Source: JAAYXU01 sp050942555
GTDB taxonomy: Bacteria; Bacillota; Clostridia; Christensenellales; UMGS416
Assembly (NCBI GenBank): GCA_050942555.1
Contig: JBMNNN010000117.1
Span: forward strand, 1-6,677
DNA: 6,677 nt
Direction of reading: 5' to 3'
The notes under the pieces are model-generated. The model searched no databases, had not been told where the DNA came from, and saw nothing but the letters and a program-made list of their open reading frames with translations. The translations under genes and the position numbers were made by a program. Numbering within the stretch: position 1 is the first letter of the stretch; each line of letters starts with the position of its first letter. This document shows positions 6,073 through 6,677 of the stretch, in pieces.

Positions 6073-6477
6073 TCAGCCTACCCGCTTCATCCAGTTGGCG
6101 TTATATGCGGTGCCTTCGCCGGGATCGCGCAGCATCATCCATTCGCTCTGCGCATGGTACCAGAACGTGGTCGAATACTGCCCGTCCTCCACCAGTATGA
6201 GGCTGCCGTCGGTGTCAATATTCCAGGCGAGCGAAAGCTGGTTGCTCATGTTGCCCGCGTCGTCCAGTGCGTATGTGTATCCGGTCCCGTCGGCATTGAA
6301 TCGAACGCCCCATCTGCTGCAGTCGACCTGGTTCCCCTGGCTGTCCAGACAATGGGACAACTGCCATTCGCCGTCGAGCTGCGGCCCGGCGGCGCGCACG
6401 AAATCGAACCGGTCGGTGTCGTCGGCCAGCGCCATATACTGGTCGTCGCATGCGTACTGGTACTCAAAAATATTCTT
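6073..6477 (-). pseudogene. 5'-truncated lipocalin-like small protein gene
   Basis: The surviving part codes for about 134 residues ending in NANWMKRVG. From DGEWQLSHCLDSQGNQVDC it shows the pattern of small lipocalin-like domains: a GxW start, an FNADGTGYTY strand, LAWNIDTDGSLILVEDG, a Tyr/Trp-rich strand (TTFWYHAQSEWMML) and a final strand. Such domains are usually exported or lipid-anchored in Clostridia, but any signal peptide or lipobox would be upstream and is lost. The minus frame stays open to 6651, but from about 6478 it is only the antisense of a transposase gene, so that N-terminus is not the original. The internal ATG at 6435 has no ribosome binding site. The intact terminator downstream shows it was once a normal transcription unit. 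The domain assignment is by pattern only; the gene may still be real but interrupted by an assembly join. Confidence 0.6.
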
Positions 6478-6677
6478 AGCACCTACAGTGCCTATCATTT
6501 TCTGATGAAGCTGGTACGGGAAGCGCCGTTTCCTATCCGGGAGATTCAGTCCGATAACGGGACGGAGTTTACAAATGCGTTGTTGGTCGTGAAGGCAGCT
6601 CATAAAACGATGTTCGAGGAGGCGCTCGAGCAAATGGGAATTCTTTATCATCGCATCCGCATCGCAACGCCTCGCCA
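6478..6677 (+). mobile_element. IS481-like DDE transposase gene fragment (truncated at both ends)
   Basis: In the frame starting at 6478 the plus strand reads STYSAYHFLMKLVREAPFPIREIQSDNGTEFTN and, further on, FEEALEQMGILYHRIRIATPR at the window edge. This is the middle of an integrase-core (rve/DDE) transposase. IQSDNGTEF carries the second catalytic Asp, at 6553-6555, and the IATPR(H) block normally precedes the catalytic Glu, which would lie past the edge. The N-terminal helix-turn-helix and first catalytic Asp are absent: sequence left of about 6478 belongs to the opposite-strand lipocalin-like gene. No start codon with ribosome binding site and no terminal inverted repeat is seen at the joint. 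The IS481-like assignment comes from remembered family sequences; another rve-type family is possible. Confidence 0.82.

Noticed and set aside
5870..6505. A 211-codon plus-strand frame over the intergenic region and the lipocalin-like gene
   Set aside because: It runs through a strong terminator hairpin and antisense to a coding sequence, with no ribosome binding site or motif.
6478..6651. The first 58 codons of the minus-strand frame ending at 6073, as a genuine N-terminus
   Set aside because: This stretch is the exact antisense of a clear DDE transposase reading frame and contains no signal peptide or lipobox.

Overview
The window looks like chromosomal DNA from a fairly GC-rich, low-motility-of-evidence Gram-positive anaerobe, most likely a member of Bacillota (class Clostridia). 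The indications are an LCP-family wall-polymer ligase, a cobalamin-type radical SAM protein of the kind found in anaerobes, strong AGGAGG ribosome binding sites before every complete gene, and a transposase fragment resembling those common in gut Clostridia. The genus cannot be set from the sequence alone.

Layout: a plus-strand run of three tightly packed genes occupies nt 2-3397: a 5'-incomplete LytR-CpsA-Psr (LCP) protein, a B12-binding-type radical SAM protein (DUF4080-like architecture), and a PhnP-like metallo-beta-lactamase-fold hydrolase. The second gene starts 11 nt after the first ends, and the third overlaps the second by 11 nt, so they are probably co-transcribed. They converge on a minus-strand serine biosynthesis operon, serC then serA (nt 5741-3482), with a hairpin terminator at 3428-3460 between the two units.

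The 330-nt stretch upstream of serC (5742-6072) has no convincing gene but holds signals, all read on the minus strand: a terminator for the gene to the right (6010-6034), a possible promoter (TTGCGT-17-TATAAT), a GC-rich potential hairpin, a better promoter (TTGTAA-17-TATACT), and a GGGAACA/TGTTCCC inverted repeat in the predicted serC 5' UTR.

At the right end, a minus-strand gene for a small lipocalin-like or secreted protein (6073 to about 6477) is cut off at its 5' end, where the DNA changes abruptly into the middle of a DDE (IS481-like) transposase gene on the opposite strand (about 6478 to the window edge). Both genes are truncated at the joint and no insertion-sequence end is recognisable there. 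This is either an old deletion or rearrangement or an assembly join in a repeated element.

Functionally, SerA and SerC catalyse the first two steps from 3-phosphoglycerate to serine; serB is not in the window. The plus-strand trio pairs a cell-envelope enzyme with two enzymes whose substrates are unknown. No CRISPR array, tRNA, rRNA or complete mobile element was seen, and I found no clear novel system. The most unusual items are the radical SAM/PhnP-like pair, the serC leader and the transposase junction.
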